NCBI GenBank assembly: GCA_016792685.1
Contig: JAEULQ010000067.1
Span: 62,001-126,000, forward strand
DNA length: 64,000 nucleotides
From: Tabrizicola sp.
Lineage (GTDB): Bacteria; Pseudomonadota; Alphaproteobacteria; Rhodobacterales; Rhodobacteraceae
Reading direction: 5' to 3'
Translations under genes and position numbers: made by a program
In this document: positions 53,680-62,738 of the stretch, one piece after another
How the letters are laid out: every line of letters begins with the position of its first letter
Numbering within the stretch: position 1 is the stretch's first letter
The notes under the pieces: generated by a model
The model's database searches: none
What the model was told of the DNA's origin: nothing
The model's input: only the letters and a program-made list of their open reading frames with translations

Positions 53680-55071
53680 CTAGGCAGCGCTCAGCCGGTA
53701 GGTGACCTGGTTGCGACCAGAGCCCTTCGATTCCAGAAGGGCCAGGTCGGCCTGTTCGACCAGCCGATCGACGGCAAAACTGCCTTCGCCCGAAGTGCCG
53801 GCCACGGCCACGCCGATCGAGACCGTCACATGAAGCTCTTGTCCCGAATGCAGGCGGATCGGTTGGTCCTGCATGACCTGACACAGCCGTTCGGCCACCC
53901 GGCGCGCGACCGCAAGGCTGCTGCGGGGCAGGATAGCGAGGAACTCTTCGCCGCCGATCCGGGCGAGGATGTCGCTTTCGCGCAGATGGGCGGTCAGACG
54001 TCGTGCCACTTCGACCAGCACCTGATCCCCTGCAGCATGGCCGTATAGGTCATTGACCAGCTTGAACCGGTCGAGGTCCATGACCATCACGGCAAACTGG
54101 GTCCGTTCGGCCCGCGCCCGGTCGGCGATCAGCCCCAGCTGGGGGACGGCGTAGCGGCGGTTGTAAAGCCCGGTCAGCGGGTCAAGCATGGCCAGCCGCA
54201 GTTCATCCTGCATGCGCGCGCGCCGCCGGTCGGCCTGGCGCTTGCGCCGGATCAGGCCGCGGGTCCGCATCGCCAGTTCCTCGGCCGTGACGCCTGGCCC
54301 GACGGCATCGTCGGCGCCAAGGTCGAAAGCCATCGCGGCCTCGTCCCCGGCCCCGGCGGGGCCTACGACGCAGACCGCCGCATGGCGGGTGGCTTGGTGG
54401 CTTTTCAGTTCGGACAGAAGGCGCAGGATGCCGGACGGATTGCGCCCGTCATCCTGCAGGATGAAGACCTCGGGCACAGTGGCGCGGTCCTGTCCAGGGA
54501 AGATGTCGGCCAGCGCCTCGCGCCGGGTGACGACGATCAGCCGGTCGCGCAAGAGACCGGAGAGCGCGCCACACAGCGTCTCGGCCTGGGCGGTGTCGGC
54601 GGCAGCGACGACGGCGACGGTTCCCTGCGGCTCATAGGGGATGGGCACCTCGGCCAGGCCGGCAAGGACCGGATCGCCGGTGGTCGGATACTCGACCTCG
54701 GCCCTTGTGCGAAGGAGGTTGCGCAGGCGGGCAAGCAGCACCCTTTCGGCTGCGGGTCGGTCCATCACGTCATCCGCCCCGGCGGCAAAGGCGGCCAGGC
54801 GTTCTGCGGTTGTCCCGCTTGCCGTGAGGGCGATGACCGGGACGTCCCGGCTGCAGGGATCGCGCCGAAGCTCGGCCAGCACCTCAAGCCCGGACCTGTC
54901 CGGCAGCCCCAGATCAAGCAGGACAAGATCGGGGCGTTCGTCGCGCAGCATGGCCAGGCAGGACGCGCCGTCGTTGGCAAGGAGCGGTTCGTAGAAGGCG
55001 GCGGACAGCCGCGCCTGCTGGACGATCCGGTTCGCGGCCACGTCATCGACGATGAGGATCCGTGCGGTCAT
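53680..55071 (-). CDS. pleD: PleD-type response regulator diguanylate cyclase
   Basis: 463 residues. Receiver 1 carries D9/D10 and the phospho-acceptor D53 (LVLLDLGLPD), the position used in Caulobacter PleD. Receiver 2 (about 155-280) is degenerate. The GGDEF domain reads MDLDRFKLVNDLYGHAAGDQVLVEVARRL and IGGEEFLAIL, with the inhibitory RxxD site (RESD) five residues before. It makes cyclic di-GMP when phosphorylated. The start at 55071 gives the family N-terminus MTARILIVDDVAANR; a GTG at 55092 is possible. It is convergent with the Spy-like gene. Confidence 0.9.
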   Translation of the reverse strand: MTARILIVDDVAANRIVQQARLSAAFYEPLLANDGASCLAMLRDERPDLVLLDLGLPDRSGLEVLAELRRDPCSRDVPVIALTASGTTAERLAAFAAGADDVMDRPAAERVLLARLRNLLRTRAEVEYPTTGDPVLAGLAEVPIPYEPQGTVAVVAAADTAQAETLCGALSGLLRDRLIVVTRREALADIFPGQDRATVPEVFILQDDGRNPSGILRLLSELKSHQATRHAAVCVVGPAGAGDEAAMAFDLGADDAVGPGVTAEELAMRTRGLIRRKRQADRRRARMQDELRLAMLDPLTGLYNRRYAVPQLGLIADRARAERTQFAVMVMDLDRFKLVNDLYGHAAGDQVLVEVARRLTAHLRESDILARIGGEEFLAILPRSSLAVARRVAERLCQVMQDQPIRLHSGQELHVTVSIGVAVAGTSGEGSFAVDRLVEQADLALLESKGSGRNQVTYRLSAA

Positions 55072-55207
55072 CTTGTGTTGCGGTTCCTTCACCCCTCCAG
55101 ATGCAGATAGTCTGGCGGCAAGAAGGTTAAGAAATCCTTTCCGTTTGTATGCGAGTGATCATATTTCACGGGTTAGGCAGGGTGCCGGCAACAGAAGGAC
55201 GACCAAG

Positions 55208-55486
55208 ATGCAACCAGAGGCTGCACAGGTTCTGGCACTGGAAGCCCTGGGGTGGATTGCCGCGGACGATGAGGTCTTCCCGCTGTTCGTGGCGGCGACC
55301 GGTGCGAATCTCGGCGCGCTGCAGGCACAGGCGTCAGATCCGGACTTTCTGGCGGCCGTGCTGGATTTCCTGCTGCAGGATGACCGATGGGTGGTTGCCT
55401 TCTGCGACGCTCAGGGTCATCCCTACACCGCCCCGCAATCGGCCCGTGCGGCCTTGCCCGGGGGCGCGGTGGTGAACTGGACCTGA
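55208..55486 (+). CDS. DUF3572 protein
   Basis: 92 residues, ALEALGWIAADDEVFPLFVAATGANLGALQAQASDPDFLAAVLDFLLQDD, a conserved alphaproteobacterial family of unknown function. It often lies beside pleD, as here (divergent). AGGA precedes the ATG at 55208. The HAD gene follows 14 bp downstream in the same direction. Confidence 0.8.
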   Translation: MQPEAAQVLALEALGWIAADDEVFPLFVAATGANLGALQAQASDPDFLAAVLDFLLQDDRWVVAFCDAQGHPYTAPQSARAALPGGAVVNWT

Positions 55487-55500
55487 GGGAAGGGAATGCG

Positions 55501-56193
55501 ATGATCGACGGCCTCTTGTTCGACAAGGATGGAACGCTCTTCGATTTCCGGCAAAGCTGGGGACGTTGGGCGGCCGCTTTCCTGAAGCGCATTGCTGCAG
55601 ACGAGGCCCATGCCGACCGCCTGGGCCGCGCCATCGGCTACGATGTTCAGACCGGCAGTTTCGCCAAGGACAGCCCGGTGATCGCCGCGACAGCCGCCGA
55701 CATCGCCGCGGCACTGGCCCCGCATCTGCCCGGAGGAACGGTTGCCGACCTGACGGACGAGATCAACGATACCGCGGCATCGGCGCCGATGTCGGAGGCG
55801 GTGCCGCTTCGCCCGCTCTTGTCGGCGCTCCGGGCGCGTGGCCTGCGGCTGGGCGTCGCGACCAATGACACTGAGGTCCCTGCGCGGCAGCATCTGGCGA
55901 ACCACGGGATCACCGAATGCTTCGACTTCATCGCGGGCTACGATTCCGGCTATGGCGCGAAGCCCGGGCCCGGCATGTGCCTGGCCTTTGCGCAGCAACT
56001 GGCGCTCGAGCCGTCCCGGGTTGCCATGGTGGGCGACAGTCGGCATGATCTGGAAGCAGGTCGCGCGGCCGGAATGCGGACGGTCGCGGTGCTGACCGGC
56101 ATCGCCCGGCGCGAGGAACTGGCGCCACATGCCGACGTCGTTCTGGATGATATTGGGGCAATCCCGGCGTGGCTTTCCAGCCTGAAAGCCTGA
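55501..56193 (+). CDS. HAD-superfamily phosphatase (Gph-like)
   Basis: 230 residues. HAD motif I is LLFDKDGTLFDF, motif II is LGVATNDTEVPA (Thr replaced by Asn-Asp), motif III is the Lys in YGAKPGPGM, and motif IV is VAMVGDSRHDLEAG. It has a helical cap as in phosphoglycolate phosphatases. The substrate is not determined. GAGGGAAGGGA precedes the ATG. It is translationally adjacent to the DUF3572 gene. Confidence 0.88.
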   Translation: MIDGLLFDKDGTLFDFRQSWGRWAAAFLKRIAADEAHADRLGRAIGYDVQTGSFAKDSPVIAATAADIAAALAPHLPGGTVADLTDEINDTAASAPMSEAVPLRPLLSALRARGLRLGVATNDTEVPARQHLANHGITECFDFIAGYDSGYGAKPGPGMCLAFAQQLALEPSRVAMVGDSRHDLEAGRAAGMRTVAVLTGIARREELAPHADVVLDDIGAIPAWLSSLKA

Positions 56194-56296
56194 TCGGGCG
56201 ACAGGAAGCACGAAAAACGACGCACTTGCGTCGCAAATGCGGTGACCACTTTTGGTCGGCTTCCGTCATCTTCTCTGCAAGCAACGGAGAGAGACC

Positions 56297-57853
56297 ATGA
56301 CCGAGGAGCCAACCCGGAGAAAGCGCGCAGGCGGGCGGGCGGGGATGAAAGTCCGCGCGGGATCGGCCGTGATCGACCAGATGCCCTGGCGCATCCCGGT
56401 GAACCCCGACAGGCCGATCGAGCCGCTGGATGCCGAAGGGGTGCAGAAGGTCCACAAGACGGCGATGCGCATCCTGCGCGACATCGGGATCGAGTTCCTG
56501 AACCCCGAGGCCGTGGAGCATCTGCGTCGCGCGGGTTGCACGGTGAACGGAACCAACGTCCGGATGGACGAGGATTTCGTGATGGAAATGGTCGCCCGTG
56601 CGCCCGAGACCTTCACGATCACGCCACGGAACCCCGAGCGCGAACTCATCATGGGCGGCAAGCACATGCTGTTCGTGAACGTTTCCTCGCCGCCGAACGC
56701 CTGGGACCTTGAACGCGGCAAGCGGTCGGGCGACTTCGAGACGTTCAAGGAATTCATGAAGCTGACGCAGTATTTCAACTGCATCCACATCGCGGGCGGC
56801 TATCCAGTCGAGCCAGTGGATATCCATGCCTCGGTCCGCCATCTGGATTGCCTTTATGAAAAGCTCACGCTGACCGACAAGGTCGTCCATGCCTACAGCC
56901 TGGGTGCCGAGCGGGTCGAGGACGTGATGGAGATGGTGCGCATCGCGGGCGGGCTGACCGAGGAGGAGTTCCAAGCGAAGCCGCGGATGTACACCAACAT
57001 CAACTCGGTGTCGCCGCTGAAGCATGACTACCCGATGCTTGACGGGGCGATGCGGATGGCCAAGCGCGGCCAGCCGGTGGTGGTGACGCCCTTCACGCTG
57101 GCCGGCGCGATGGCGCCGGTCACGATGTCGGGGGCGGTGGCCTTGTCGATTGCCGAGGCTTTGGCTGCGGTGGCCCTCCTGCAATACATCGCGCCGGGGT
57201 GCCCGGTGGCGATCGGCACCTTCACCTCGAACGTCGACATGAAATCGGGGGCTCCGGCCTTCGGGACGCCGGAATACATGCGGGCGACGCAGATGACGGG
57301 GCAGTTGGTGCGCTTCTACGGCGTGCCGATGCGGGCGTCCGGGGTCTGCGCGGCGAACGTGCCGGACGGGCAGGCGATGTGGGAAACCTCGAACAGCCTC
57401 TGGTCGGCGGTCCAGAGCCAGACCAACATGGTCTACCACGCGGCGGGCTGGCTGGAGGGCGGGCTTATCGCGAGCCCCGAGAAGTTCATCATGGACTGCG
57501 AAGTCCTGCAGATGATCCAGCGCTACTTCGAGGAGGTCACCTGGGCCACGCGGGACGAGGATCTGGCCTTCGATGCGATCAAGGAGGTCGGCGCCGGCGG
57601 GCATTACTTCGGCATCCAGCATACCCAGGACCGCTACCAGCATGCCTTCTATGCGCCCTTCGTTTCAGACTGGCGCAACTATGAGGCCTGGCAGGCGGAC
57701 GGGTCGGTCTGGACGGTGGAGCGGGCGCATCGGATCTACAAGCAGATCCTGGCCGAGTTCGAGGCCCCCGAGATGAACGGCGACCATCAGGAAGACCTGC
57801 GCCGTTTCGTTGCGAAGCGGAAGCAGGAGGGTGGGGCGCCCACGGATTTCTGA
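56297..57853 (+). CDS. MttB-family (pyrrolysine-free) methyltransferase, copy 2
   Basis: 518 residues, paralogous to the gene at 18874 with the same central wording (VVVTPFTLAGAMAPVTMSGAV, GTFTSNVDMKSGAPAFGTPEY) and the same end (KQEGGAPTD). The continuous frame shows no in-frame amber. It probably transfers a methyl group from a quaternary amine to a corrinoid protein, but no corrinoid protein or reductive activase is near. GGAGAGAG precedes the ATG at 56297. It stands alone, which suggests a separate substrate from copy 1. Confidence 0.85.
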   Translation: MTEEPTRRKRAGGRAGMKVRAGSAVIDQMPWRIPVNPDRPIEPLDAEGVQKVHKTAMRILRDIGIEFLNPEAVEHLRRAGCTVNGTNVRMDEDFVMEMVARAPETFTITPRNPERELIMGGKHMLFVNVSSPPNAWDLERGKRSGDFETFKEFMKLTQYFNCIHIAGGYPVEPVDIHASVRHLDCLYEKLTLTDKVVHAYSLGAERVEDVMEMVRIAGGLTEEEFQAKPRMYTNINSVSPLKHDYPMLDGAMRMAKRGQPVVVTPFTLAGAMAPVTMSGAVALSIAEALAAVALLQYIAPGCPVAIGTFTSNVDMKSGAPAFGTPEYMRATQMTGQLVRFYGVPMRASGVCAANVPDGQAMWETSNSLWSAVQSQTNMVYHAAGWLEGGLIASPEKFIMDCEVLQMIQRYFEEVTWATRDEDLAFDAIKEVGAGGHYFGIQHTQDRYQHAFYAPFVSDWRNYEAWQADGSVWTVERAHRIYKQILAEFEAPEMNGDHQEDLRRFVAKRKQEGGAPTDF

Positions 57854-58280
57854 AGCCGGACTGTCCACGGTGGACAAGGCCAGGGACTCCTTTGTTAGCA
57901 AGGGCTTGTCTGCGCGCGTCAACGCTATCTTAACTTGTGCCCGGTCGCCGTTGTGCCGAGGGAAGCGCATTCGACGGGCTTTCGGACTGCGCCGCCGCCG
58001 GTGGGCGCAGGTCGGGACGTGTGGCCCTTCCCCTGCCGATTGGGGTGAGGCCGGGCGCCCAGCCTCATGTGGCATCGCTTGCCGGGGCGGCTTTCAAATA
58101 GTGCGCGTTCCGCGCAAGCCTTTGTCTCGCCCCGGCGCTTTAAGAACGCGCAGGGGCTCGGGCGGCGCGCCGCGCGGGGATATTTGGGTCAAGGTGAAAG
58201 GCTGGGGCGCAGACTGCCTGTCCGCTTCGCGAATGGGGTGGTGGTCAATCCCGGGTTGGCCAGTTGGCAAGCGTTACCGG
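57854..58280. other. Gene-free 427-bp interval
   Basis: No protein-like frame is seen. It contains the palindrome TGTCCAC-G-GTGGACA at 57862-57876, 9 bp past the MttB stop. Near its centre is a GGCGCGCC-type palindromic patch followed by a GATATTTGGGTCAAGGTGAAAGG stretch that looks like a dispersed Rhodobacterales motif. Both flanking genes end here (convergent), so it may be mainly 3' sequence. Nothing tRNA-like is seen. Confidence 0.45.
57862..57876. promoter_or_regulatory. 15-bp perfect palindrome after mttB-2
   Basis: TGTCCAC-G-GTGGACA, with a one-base centre. The loop is too small for a good terminator stem, so protein binding is more likely. No regulator for it is known to me in this window. 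Confidence 0.35.
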
Positions 58281-58760
58281 TCAGTCGGGGATCGGCAGGG
58301 CGTCGAGCTTGCCGTAGACTTCGGCCATGCCGTCGGTCATGTCGGTGGCGATGGCTGCGGCGCGGGCCTCGGCGCTGTCATAGCGCATCCGCATGATCAT
58401 CCTCGTGCCGCTGCCCTGATCCTCAAGGTCGGTCGTGATCGTCGCACCCGAGGACGTGTCGCCGTTGAAATACTCAACATGCGTCATGTGGTGCGGAGCC
58501 GAGACCGCGACGACAGGTCCGGAAAAGAAGAAGGCGTTTCCGTCCGGACCGGACCATGCGTAGTGGAAGCTTCCGCCCACGCGCGGGTCGATCTCGCAGC
58601 GGGTCATCGGGAAGCCTTCGATCGCCATCCATTGCCGGATGAGCTGAGGTTCGGTGAGCGCGCGCCAGACCTTGGCAGGAGGATGTGCGAAGTCACGGCG
58701 GATGACGATGTCGGTATCGCCGTCGAGGACGGTTTGCAGCGGGCGCAGGTCGAGGGACAT
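58281..58760 (-). CDS. SRPBCC/AHSA1-domain protein
   Basis: 159 residues of the START-like AHSA1 fold: DIVIRRDFAHPPAKVWRALTEPQLIRQWM, GGSFHYAW and a C-terminal DGMAEVYGKLDAL. Its start overlaps the ArsR gene stop by one base. Such pairs of an ArsR-type regulator and an SRPBCC protein are frequent in alphaproteobacteria; their ligand is generally unknown. Confidence 0.82.
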   Translation of the reverse strand: MSLDLRPLQTVLDGDTDIVIRRDFAHPPAKVWRALTEPQLIRQWMAIEGFPMTRCEIDPRVGGSFHYAWSGPDGNAFFFSGPVVAVSAPHHMTHVEYFNGDTSSGATITTDLEDQGSGTRMIMRMRYDSAEARAAAIATDMTDGMAEVYGKLDALPIPD

Positions 58761-59116
58761 CAGGGTTTCCTTTCGGTGTCGGGGGATGGGGCTGCGGCCT
58801 GATCGTCAAGACTGTCGAGCAAGTCATCGAGGCGCTGGAACTGGGCCTCCCACAGTGCGCGGTATTGGCCAAGCCAGTCCCAGAGCTGCGCCATCGTGTC
58901 GGGCTTCAGGCGGCGCGGGCGTGCTGTGCCCTGGATGCGGGTTTCGATCAGGCCCGCCTCCTCCAGCACCTTGAGGTGGCGACTGATCGCGGGCTGGCTG
59001 ATGGCGAATGGGCGGGCGAGGTCCTGCACGGTGGCCTCGCCCTCGGCCAGGCGCGCGAGGATGGCGCGGCGGGTCGGGTCGGCAAGGGCGGCGAAGGGAA
59101 GGTCGAGCGGGGGCAT
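58760..59116 (-). CDS. ArsR-family HTH regulator
   Basis: 118 residues. The winged helix reads LADPTRRAILARLAEGEATVQDLARPFAISQPAISRHLKVLEEAGLIETR. There are no metal-binding Cys, so it is unlikely to sense arsenite. It is overlapped with the SRPBCC gene. Repeats at 59126-59153 just upstream are likely its operator. Confidence 0.87.
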   Translation of the reverse strand: MPPLDLPFAALADPTRRAILARLAEGEATVQDLARPFAISQPAISRHLKVLEEAGLIETRIQGTARPRRLKPDTMAQLWDWLGQYRALWEAQFQRLDDLLDSLDDQAAAPSPDTERKP

Positions 59117-59125
59117 TGGCGAGTC

Positions 59126-59153
59126 CGTTATGTAACGAATCGCTTATATAACG
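59126..59153. promoter_or_regulatory. Candidate ArsR operator
   Basis: CGTTATGTAACG (59126-59137) and TTATATAACG (59144-59153) are two copies of TTAT(G/A)TAACG 16 bp apart, the first with palindromic arms. They lie 10-37 bp upstream of the ArsR start in an AT-rich patch. Confidence 0.45.
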
Positions 59154-59278
59154 AAATTTTTAATTTTGGAAGCCCGGCGTGACCACGCCTGCGGATTGCG
59201 CCGGGCGTAGCGTGGCGCGCCCGGTGTTCCCGCGAAAGGGAAGGGGTCCGGGCCGTGCCAGGCCCGGACCGAGGGCCG

Positions 59279-59548
59279 TCACTTCGACAGTTCGGCCATC
59301 ATCTCGTCCAGGGCCTTGCAGGTGGCCTGCAGGTCCTCGCCGCCGGCAGCGGCCTTGGTGGCCAGTTCCTGCACCTTTGGCATCAGTTCGGCGAGCTTTG
59401 CCGGATCGGTGGCGGCAACTTCCTGGATCTTCGTGGTCAGCTCGGTGGCCTTCTTGGTGGCAAGTTCCTCGGTGCAGGCCTCTTCGCTGTTGCAGGCGGC
59501 CAGAAAGCCCGTGGCGGCAAGGGCCAGAATGGTGGAGGCAAAACGCAT
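59279..59548 (-). CDS. Small lipoprotein
   Basis: 89 residues. The lipobox FLAAC (Cys19) follows a short signal. The mature protein is a mostly helical, Lys/Glu-rich segment (ACTEELATKKATELTTKIQEVAATDPAKLAELMPKVQEL) with two more cysteines. GAGGGAT precedes the start. Function unknown. It is divergent from lolC. Confidence 0.65.
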   Translation of the reverse strand: MRFASTILALAATGFLAACNSEEACTEELATKKATELTTKIQEVAATDPAKLAELMPKVQELATKAAAGGEDLQATCKALDEMMAELSK

Positions 59549-59745
59549 GGTATCCCTCGTCTTATGTCATGGATGTGGCGACAGAACAAAGTCGCGCTGG
59601 AAGGGTAACGCATGCTGCAGCGGCCCGCACGGCAAGCTGCGGCGGATCGCGGATTTCCGCCCGGCCGCCCCCATCGCTTGACCTTTGGGCCCCGGTCGCT
59701 CAGGTTGCGCGTCAAACAAAGGGCCCGGGAAGCGGGCAGAGGCAG

Positions 59746-61032
59746 ATGGCAAAGAGCACGGCACCCTTCGCGGGATTCGAATTCATGATCGCCTGGCGCT
59801 ACCTGCGCGCAAGGCGGGCCGAGGGCGGGGTCAGCGTGATGACCTGGATCAGCCTCATCGGGATCACCTTGGCAGTCTTCGCGCTGATCCTGACGCTGGC
59901 GGTGCGGGCGGGGTTCCGGGCGGAGTTCGTGGACACGATCCTGGGGGCCAATGCGCATGTGACGGTCTATTCGGCCGGAGAGATCGGGGCCGAGGGGCAG
60001 CTTGTCCGCGGTTTCACGGCGCCCGATGCGATGGCGGCGGCGATCCGGGAAGTTCCGGGCGTGACGCGGGCGGCCCCGTTGATCAAGGGCAAGCTGATGG
60101 TCTCGGACGGCGAGGACACGACCGGCGCCGAGGTCTACGGCCTTTTGCCAGAGGATTTCGCCACGATCCCCCGGATCGGAGCGGGGTCCGGGGCGCTTGG
60201 CGATCTGGCGCGGTTCCCCGAAGGAATTGCCCTTGGCTCGGGCATCGCGCGGGAGCTTGGGGTCACGCTGGGCGACAGGGTCAGGCTGATCGCGCCGGGT
60301 GGTGTCAAGACGGCGTTGGGCACCAGCCCGCGCGTCAACGCCTACGAGGTCGTCTACATCTTCACGGCCGGGCGTTATGACATCGACACGACCCGCATCT
60401 ACATGCCCTTTGTCGAGGCGCAGAGCTTCTTCAACAAGGAGGGCCGCGCGGACGAGATCGAGGTGATGGTCGAAACGCCGGACGCGATCGAGAGCTATGG
60501 GGAGGCGATCTTGCAGGCCGCGGGGCCGACGGCGATGCTCTGGACCTGGAAGGACAGCTCGGGTGCCTTCCTGCGCGCGCTCGACATCGAGGACAACGTG
60601 ATGTTCGTGATCCTTTCGGTCCTGGTGCTGATCGCGGCGATGAACATCGTGTCGGGCCTGATCATGCTGGTGAAGAACAAGGGCCGCGACATCGGCATCC
60701 TGCGGACCATGGGTCTGACGGAAGGGTCGGTGCTGCGGGTATTCTTCATCTGCGGCGCCTTCACCGGGGTCATCGGGACGGTCGCGGGTGTGGTGCTAGG
60801 CTGCCTTACCGCGCTGAACATCGACCAGATCATGAGCTTCATCAACTGGATGAACGGGGCCGAGGTCTGGGATCCTTCGATCCGCGGGATTTATTCGCTG
60901 CCAGCAAAGCTGCAGCTGGGCGACGTGCTGTCGGCGGTGGCCCTGTCGCTGGGGCTGTCCTTTGTCGTCACCCTTCTGCCGGCCCGGCGGGCGGCGCGGA
61001 TGAACCCGGTCGAGGCGTTGCGCTATGAGTGA
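59746..61032 (+). CDS. lolC: Lipoprotein-releasing system transmembrane protein LolC/LolE
   Basis: 428 residues. An N-terminal [43 protein letters not shown], a large periplasmic domain, and three C-terminal helices ([39 protein letters not shown] is diagnostic; then [13 protein letters not shown] and [12 protein letters not shown]) are visible. It extracts outer-membrane lipoproteins from the inner membrane for LolA. Only one Lol permease is present, as is usual in alphaproteobacteria. It overlaps lolD by 8 bp. Confidence 0.92.
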   Translation: MAKSTAPFAGFEFMIAWRYLRARRAEGGVSVMTWISLIGITLAVFALILTLAVRAGFRAEFVDTILGANAHVTVYSAGEIGAEGQLVRGFTAPDAMAAAIREVPGVTRAAPLIKGKLMVSDGEDTTGAEVYGLLPEDFATIPRIGAGSGALGDLARFPEGIALGSGIARELGVTLGDRVRLIAPGGVKTALGTSPRVNAYEVVYIFTAGRYDIDTTRIYMPFVEAQSFFNKEGRADEIEVMVETPDAIESYGEAILQAAGPTAMLWTWKDSSGAFLRALDIEDNVMFVILSVLVLIAAMNIVSGLIMLVKNKGRDIGILRTMGLTEGSVLRVFFICGAFTGVIGTVAGVVLGCLTALNIDQIMSFINWMNGAEVWDPSIRGIYSLPAKLQLGDVLSAVALSLGLSFVVTLLPARRAARMNPVEALRYE

Positions 61033-61702
61033 GACGATGCTGGAGCTGGCAGGGGTCACCAAGGGCTATAACCGGGGCAAGCCGTCGGAAGTGCTGGTGC
61101 TGCAGGGCGCGACGCTGTCGGTTGCCCGGGGCGAGGTGGTGGCGCTGGTGGCGCCGTCAGGGGCGGGGAAATCGACGCTTCTGCATATCGCGGGGCTTCT
61201 GGATGTGCCCGACAGCGGGACCGTCCGGCTGGACGGGCGCGAGATGGGCGGTCTGTCCGACAAGGCACGGACCGAGGCGCGGAGGGGTGAGGTCGGTTTC
61301 ATCTACCAGTTCCACCACCTTCTGCCCGAGTTCAGCGCGCTGGAGAATGTGGTGATCCCTCAGCTGGCCAATGGCGTGCCGCGTGCTTCGGCCGAGGCAC
61401 GGGCAAGGGATCTTCTGGAACGGGTCGGTCTTGCTGCGCGGGCGGGGCATCGGCCCGCGGCGCTGTCGGGGGGCGAGCAGCAGCGCGTGGCCTTTTGCCG
61501 GGCGCTCGCCAATGCGCCGAAGCTTCTTCTGGCCGATGAGCCGACGGGCAATCTCGACCCCGCGACGTCGGATCAGGTGTTCGGGGTGTTGATGGAGCTG
61601 GTGCGGTCGACGGGTCTGTCGGCGCTGATCGCGACGCATAACCTGGAGCTCGCCGCGCGGATGGACCGCGTGGTGCGGCTTTCGGCGGGCCAGGTGACCT
61701 GA
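61025..61702 (+). CDS. lolD: Lipoprotein-releasing ATPase LolD
   Basis: 225 residues. Walker A is APSGAGKST, the signature [14 protein letters not shown], Walker [13 protein letters not shown], and the H-loop [11 protein letters not shown]. The LolD-specific [18 protein letters not shown] is present. It energises LolC; its start overlaps lolC. Confidence 0.93.
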   Translation: MSETMLELAGVTKGYNRGKPSEVLVLQGATLSVARGEVVALVAPSGAGKSTLLHIAGLLDVPDSGTVRLDGREMGGLSDKARTEARRGEVGFIYQFHHLLPEFSALENVVIPQLANGVPRASAEARARDLLERVGLAARAGHRPAALSGGEQQRVAFCRALANAPKLLLADEPTGNLDPATSDQVFGVLMELVRSTGLSALIATHNLELAARMDRVVRLSAGQVT

Positions 61703-61756
61703 ATCAAGGCGGGCGGGCGGCGGGTCTGGTTGGCTATGGCACGAGGAGGACTGAGA

Positions 61757-62146
61757 ATGCGTCTTGGATGGATGATGCTGCCCCTGGCTCTGGTGGCCTG
61801 CGTCGAACGTGACGAGCCAACCGGGCGCGAGGATTTCGCAACCTTTTGTGCCGCCTGCCACGGCACCTCGGGCCGGGGCGACGGGCCTGCGGCCGCGGGG
61901 CTGGACCGGAAACCGGCGGACCTGACCGGGCTTTCTGCGCGCAATGGCGGCGCTTTCCCGGGCACGAAAGTGATGGCCAAGATCTGGGGCTATACGGGTG
62001 GCCATGACGGAGCGTCGCCCATGCCCGCCTTCGGGCCGCTGCTGCAGGGCGATCTGGTGCCCTATGACGGCGGCGATGGGATCGCGACACCGACGCCGGT
62101 GCGGCTGGTCGGAATCGCGGAATATCTGCGGTCGCTGCAGGAATAG
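61757..62146 (+). CDS. Class I cytochrome c, lipoprotein-like
   Basis: 129 residues. The heme motif CAACH is at 31-35 and the axial-Met region is GASPMPAFGPLL. The N-terminus LPLALVAC has a lipobox-like Cys15, so it may be membrane-tethered. It is a single-heme electron carrier with an unknown partner. GAGGAGGA precedes the ATG at 61757. It lies 54 bp after lolD. Confidence 0.85.
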   Translation: MRLGWMMLPLALVACVERDEPTGREDFATFCAACHGTSGRGDGPAAAGLDRKPADLTGLSARNGGAFPGTKVMAKIWGYTGGHDGASPMPAFGPLLQGDLVPYDGGDGIATPTPVRLVGIAEYLRSLQE

Positions 62147-62211
62147 AGCGTCTCGCCCCGCAAGAGTTGGGGACGAGGGGGCGAGGACCGACGAGAAGCG
62201 GGGCCGGGCGG

Positions 62212-62733
62212 TCAGTCCTCCCAGACATCCGTGCGTGGCAGGCCCAGCCGGTCGCGCACCGCATCCATGATCTGCTGCACGAAGGCGGTCTTTGCCCGCG
62301 TATAGGCGGCCATGTCATCGCCATGGACCTCAGCCAGTCGGCGCTTGAGGGTCGCATATTCGGCCGCCGCTTCGGGGTCGGCGATGAGGGTGTCGCGCAT
62401 CAGGCGTTCCTTGCGGTCTGGCCAGGTTGCAAGCGTGACGATGTGGAGGTTGAACCCGGGCGTCCCCCCGCGTTGCAGGAAGATCCGCTCGCGCATCCCG
62501 GTTTCCACCAGGGCATAGCCGCGCTGCCCGAGGGCAGGGAGAATGGGTGCGACCTCGTCAAGCGCAGGCACTGCGGCCATCATGTCGATGATCGGTTTGG
62601 CGGCAAGACCTGGCACGGCGGTGCTGCCGACATGTTCAAGCGCCACGAATGCAGGCACCAGAACACGGAGGGCTTGGGCTTCGGTCGCGAAGGCCTCTGG
62701 CCAACTGGTCTGGTATGGCGTGATCTCGATCAT
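62212..62733 (-). CDS. GrpB/UPF0157 family protein
   Basis: 173 residues: IEITPYQTSWPEAFATEAQALR, the conserved VALEHVGSTAVPGLAAKPIIDMMAAV and FNLHIVTLATWPDRKERLMRD. It is a nucleotidyltransferase-fold family of uncertain activity; the name GrpB is historical and does not indicate GrpE. It follows the GNAT gene by 5 bp. Confidence 0.85.
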   Translation of the reverse strand: MIEITPYQTSWPEAFATEAQALRVLVPAFVALEHVGSTAVPGLAAKPIIDMMAAVPALDEVAPILPALGQRGYALVETGMRERIFLQRGGTPGFNLHIVTLATWPDRKERLMRDTLIADPEAAAEYATLKRRLAEVHGDDMAAYTRAKTAFVQQIMDAVRDRLGLPRTDVWED

Positions 62734-62738
62734 CGCGA

